DNA of 64,000 nucleotides from Gimesia benthica. Lineage in GTDB: Bacteria > Planctomycetota > Planctomycetia > Planctomycetales > Planctomycetaceae. This document shows, one piece after another, positions 61,136-64,000 of this stretch. The notes below the pieces were generated by a model, which made no database searches, was not told the origin of the DNA, and saw nothing but the letters and a program-made list of their open reading frames with translations. Numbering within the stretch: the first letter of the stretch is position 1; every line of letters starts with the position of its first letter. Location: positions 3,442,501 through 3,506,500 of the forward strand of contig NZ_CP043930.1 of NCBI RefSeq assembly GCF_009720525.1. Direction: 5' to 3'. The position numbers were made by a program, and so were the translations under genes.

Positions 61136-64000
61136 TTATTTGAAAACCGGCTGACTGCTTCGCAGGAATCCGAACAGGTCCCGCAGTTCCTGGTCACTGA
61201 GTTTATCGAGCAGACCTTCGGGCATCAGGGACTTGGGCTGCTTGATCATCTCATCGATGTTCTCCCGCTTGATGGTTACGTTCTGACCATCGGCCCCGCG
61301 GATCACGACAATCTGTTTGTCCTGATCGTAGAGGAAGCCGGAAACCACCAGACCATCGTCGGTGATCACCAGGTACGTTTCAAAACCCTCGCGAATTTCC
61401 GCACTCGGATTCACCACGTGCATCAGCATCCGCAGGGAATCGTCGCGTTTGTACTGCGTCAACTCCGGTCCCACGCGTTTGCCTTCCCCGAACAGCATGT
61501 GACACTTGGCACAGTTCTGCTGGTACAGTTCCTTACCGCGATAAACGTCGCTGCTGCCCTGCTCCAGCACGCCTGAGATACGGGCAATGCTGGCCTGCAT
61601 CTGCTGGTTCGATGCGCCCTGGATCTCTTTCCAGTGCCGACCTACGAGTTCTGTGATCTGCGGATCCTGGTGAATCGTCATCTTGCGAACCAGGTCTTCA
61701 GGAATCGCCTGCGCGTCCAGCTGTCCTGCTTCCACCGCAGCCAGCAAGTCGCGAGTCCATTCCTTCCGACTGACGAGCGTACTCAACGCGACTTCGCGGA
61801 CGGATTCAGAAAAGTCCGGATAGCGTTTGAGAATCACCGCCGCGATGTCCGGCTGCTGATATTTCTGCAGCGCGACCAGCAATCCGGTCTGCAAATCGCT
61901 GTTTTTGGTACTGCTCAATAAAGACTGCATCACGGGCCGGGCCTGCGGTTCCTGCAGTTCACCCAGCACTTGAATATAGTCCAGCAGCTCAGCCTGATTC
62001 TTGCCTGGTGTTTTCAACGCGTCCAGTGCCGTCTGAATCGCGGCCTGATTTCCCAGCCGCATCTGCAGCGTCGTCGATCCGCCCCCCGCATCCGCCAGAG
62101 CTTTAACCAGTGCTTCAGGCAGCCCGGCCAGCGAACGACCCTTGAACGAGTTCTCGAAGCCGGTCATCAGCAGTTGGCGTGACTTCGCATCGGGAGCCAG
62201 CTCGAACAGTTTCGCACAGGTGACCAGATCCGTTCGGCTGCCTGCGGTCGCGTAGCGACGAATCAGTCGTTCCAGCAGTGCCGACTGCACCAGGGGACGC
62301 TCCCAGAACTGTTTGTCTTTAAACAAGGCGAGTACCTGTTCACGATCGGAAACCGACTTGGATTCCAGCGCCCACCAGAGCATCAGCGGCTGATGCGGAT
62401 CGTCCACGTCTGCCTCATAACGGCTCAAGGCTTCGACCAGGGGCAGACAGATATCCGCAGGCAGGCGTCGAGCGGTTGCCGCCAGCTGACCACGGACTTC
62501 CGCATTCGGTTCGTTCCGCGCGGCCTCGATCAGTTGCTCACCAATGTGACTGGAGACCACTTTGTCGTCCCCCAGCAGACGCACCGTCCAGAAGCGGACC
62601 ATGGGATAAGGATGTTTCAATGTCTCTTCTGCGACGGCATCGTCAAAGCCCTGCGAGAGATTCAACGCCCAGAATGCCTCCAGGGCAAGGTGTCCGTCGT
62701 TCTCTTTGATCCATTGTTTGAGTGTAGGAATCACGGACGCATCTTTACGGTCGCCCAGCAGTCGCAGCGCAGTGCGGCGGTGCCATTCGTTGGGATGTTT
62801 GAGCAGATCCAGCAGTTCCCGCGAACTCTTTTGACTCAAGTCCTCAATCTTACGGGGCGCCGCATCCTTACCGCGGAGGCGATAGACGCGGCCCGAATTG
62901 GGATCGATCTGTCCCTGGTAGTGCTGACCATGCGCGATGAATTCTTCGTAAAAGTCAGCGATGTAAACACCTCCGTCAGGTCCCGTGTAGATCGCCACCG
63001 GACGGAATCCCAGGTCGGTACTCTTTAATGGAAAGCCCACGTCTTCAGTCTGAAAGGAAGACCCCAGTTGATTCACTTGAGTGAGGACCAGATACTGGTG
63101 CAGCGGATCGACGGAAATCAACTTCCCTTTGAAACGCTCGGGGAGCGTGTCCCCCTCGTATTTCACCAGAGCGTGACTGAAGCGGGGCGTAGCGGCATGC
63201 TTCATGAAAGGCAGCAGACCAAAGGCATACGGGTTACTCACATCGCCATACTTCCGCTCGGTCCCCTTTTCGTAATAACCTCCCTGGACATAATAGAACC
63301 CGCGGGTGCCTCCGCCGTTATGGCCGGAATAAACACGGCCGTCGGCATCGACTTCCAGCCCGAAGGCATTACCGCCCCCTTCAGCGAAAAGTTCGTAACG
63401 CCCTGTTTCGGGATGATAGCGCCAGACCCCGGGTCCCTCACAGTAAATCGATTTCGCATCCGGCTTATCAGTATTCTTCAAATGCGAAACGAGGTTACTC
63501 CCCTGCACCATGTAGAGCCAGCCGTCTGGTCCCCACTGCAGACTGTTGGGCGCCGAGTGTGTATCGGACAGACCAAAGCCCCACAGGCGAACTTCCGGAT
63601 CGCCATCGGGAATGTCGTCGTTGTCTTTGTCGGGATAAAACAGGAGGTAAGGTGGATTGAGGACCCAGATCCCGCCACGCCCTTTGACAACCGACGTCGC
63701 AATATTGAGATCGCCGGCAAAGACCTTGTGTGCATCGTACTTGCCGTCACCGTTGGTATCTTCATGAATTGTAATCCGGTCGTTACCCGGGAAGTGGTTG
63801 GGAGGCGGCGGGGAGACCCGGTCGAATTCCATTCGGTAATATTTATTCCGGCTCAACACCTTGAGTCCCGCGGGATAAGGATACTGGCGATACTGTACGA
63901 CCCACATCCGCCCTCGTTCATCGAAACTCATAAACAATGGCTGCCCTACCAGAGGTTCGGTGAGCAACTGATCCACGGCCACATCGTCATCGGTTTCGAA
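61136..64000 (-). CDS. PVC-type dehydrogenase with HEAT repeats and haem c domain (N-terminus beyond window)
   Basis: The frame is open to base 64000, so the start lies outside; about 954 residues are present. The first 370 form a beta-propeller of the PVC-type membrane-bound dehydrogenase (EPLVGQPLFMSFDERGRMWVVQYRQYP, DTNGDGKYDAHKV, YSGHNGGGTRGFYY). HEAT-like repeats occupy about 390-780. The C-terminus carries a c-type haem site NCAKCHMLFGEGKRVGPELTQYKRDD and an EIREGFETYLVITDDGLVVSGFL module. A GTG at 63982 could start a frame but cuts into conserved sequence. Similar in plan to the 6.5-kb gene, but without its C-terminal discoidin-like domain. Probably exported; substrate unknown. Confidence 0.9.
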   Translation of the reverse strand, partial: FETDDDVAVDQLLTEPLVGQPLFMSFDERGRMWVVQYRQYPYPAGLKVLSRNKYYRMEFDRVSPPPPNHFPGNDRITIHEDTNGDGKYDAHKVFAGDLNIATSVVKGRGGIWVLNPPYLLFYPDKDNDDIPDGDPEVRLWGFGLSDTHSAPNSLQWGPDGWLYMVQGSNLVSHLKNTDKPDAKSIYCEGPGVWRYHPETGRYELFAEGGGNAFGLEVDADGRVYSGHNGGGTRGFYYVQGGYYEKGTERKYGDVSNPYAFGLLPFMKHAATPRFSHALVKYEGDTLPERFKGKLISVDPLHQYLVLTQVNQLGSSFQTEDVGFPLKSTDLGFRPVAIYTGPDGGVYIADFYEEFIAHGQHYQGQIDPNSGRVYRLRGKDAAPRKIEDLSQKSSRELLDLLKHPNEWHRRTALRLLGDRKDASVIPTLKQWIKENDGHLALEAFWALNLSQGFDDAVAEETLKHPYPMVRFWTVRLLGDDKVVSSHIGEQLIEAARNEPNAEVRGQLAATARRLPADICLPLVEALSRYEADVDDPHQPLMLWWALESKSVSDREQVLALFKDKQFWERPLVQSALLERLIRRYATAGSRTDLVTCAKLFELAPDAKSRQLLMTGFENSFKGRSLAGLPEALVKALADAGGGSTTLQMRLGNQAAIQTALDALKTPGKNQAELLDYIQVLGELQEPQARPVMQSLLSSTKNSDLQTGLLVALQKYQQPDIAAVILKRYPDFSESVREVALSTLVSRKEWTRDLLAAVEAGQLDAQAIPEDLVRKMTIHQDPQITELVGRHWKEIQGASNQQMQASIARISGVLEQGSSDVYRGKELYQQNCAKCHMLFGEGKRVGPELTQYKRDDSLRMLMHVVNPSAEIREGFETYLVITDDGLVVSGFLYDQDKQIVVIRGADGQNVTIKRENIDEMIKQPKSLMPEGLLDKLSDQELRDLFGFLRSSQPVFK

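Overview
This 64 kb window comes from a chromosome of the phylum Planctomycetota, most likely a Gimesia- or Rubinisphaera-like member. The signs are family-level: DUF1549/DUF1553 plus DUF1501 pairs, two large dehydrogenase-like proteins with PVC-type haem-binding domains, a GYF_2/DUF1559 protein, a small basic PVC protein, a planctomycete ECF sigma factor, a sulfatase/lyase locus, and dispersed non-coding repeats of the planctomycete kind. No transposase, integrase, phage gene or CRISPR array was seen.

Layout. 1-6 kb: housekeeping genes (fumC end, phosphoesterase, rdgB, CvpA-like) and an unusual membrane-anchored GspE/PilB ATPase. 6.4-10.2 kb: one large SGNH-hydrolase plus PVC-dehydrogenase gene broken by a one-base frameshift. 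10.2-12 kb: a gene-poor stretch with two copies of a palindromic repeat. 12-13.5 kb: a Gdx/SugE exporter behind a guanidine-II (mini-ykkC) riboswitch, and a ParD-like gene. 13.8-20.9 kb: assorted genes (NTF2-like, PAP2, ECF sigma, RDD, DUF1559, DUF434, PqqD-like, secretin-like). 20.9-32.4 kb: two divergent BlaI-M56 (BlaR1-like) sensor modules, each with a recognisable operator; the second leads into a DUF1549-DUF1501 operon.

33.5-36.2 kb: a Ro60/Rsr (TROVE) gene preceded on the same strand by tRNA-Arg(UCG), tRNA-Cys(GCA) and five tandem structured RNAs. All five share a Y-RNA-like closing stem. Two are circularly permuted tRNA mimics (YrlA-like) and one carries a near-exact copy of 23S rRNA helix 69 and the adjoining strand. 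I read this as a Ro60 system with an expanded Y RNA array.

36.5-39.3 kb: a four-gene overlapping operon with a degenerate nucleotidyltransferase-like protein, a zinc-ribbon membrane protein ending in a seven-Cys Gly/Cys tail, a DUF692/MNIO iron oxygenase, and a small partner. This looks like a RiPP-type system in which a membrane protein's tail is the substrate.

39.4-51.8 kb: a polysaccharide-degradation locus (SGNH hydrolase, alpha/beta-hydrolase esterase, heparinase II/III-type lyase, Gfo/Idh/MocA oxidoreductase, tandem DUF1080 3-keto-glycoside hydrolase, TIM-barrel hydrolase, sulfatase). Three of its transcription units start with the same promoter-like sequence. 52.4-56.4 kb: a second DUF1553-DUF1501 pair. 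56.4-64 kb: nrdR (frameshifted), a sodium symporter with a small membrane partner, the small basic protein, a GH3-family protein and a partial PVC haem-domain dehydrogenase.

Three genes are broken in the same way: a G/C run of five where six restores the protein. This points to a shared cause, most simply under-called homopolymers in the assembly.
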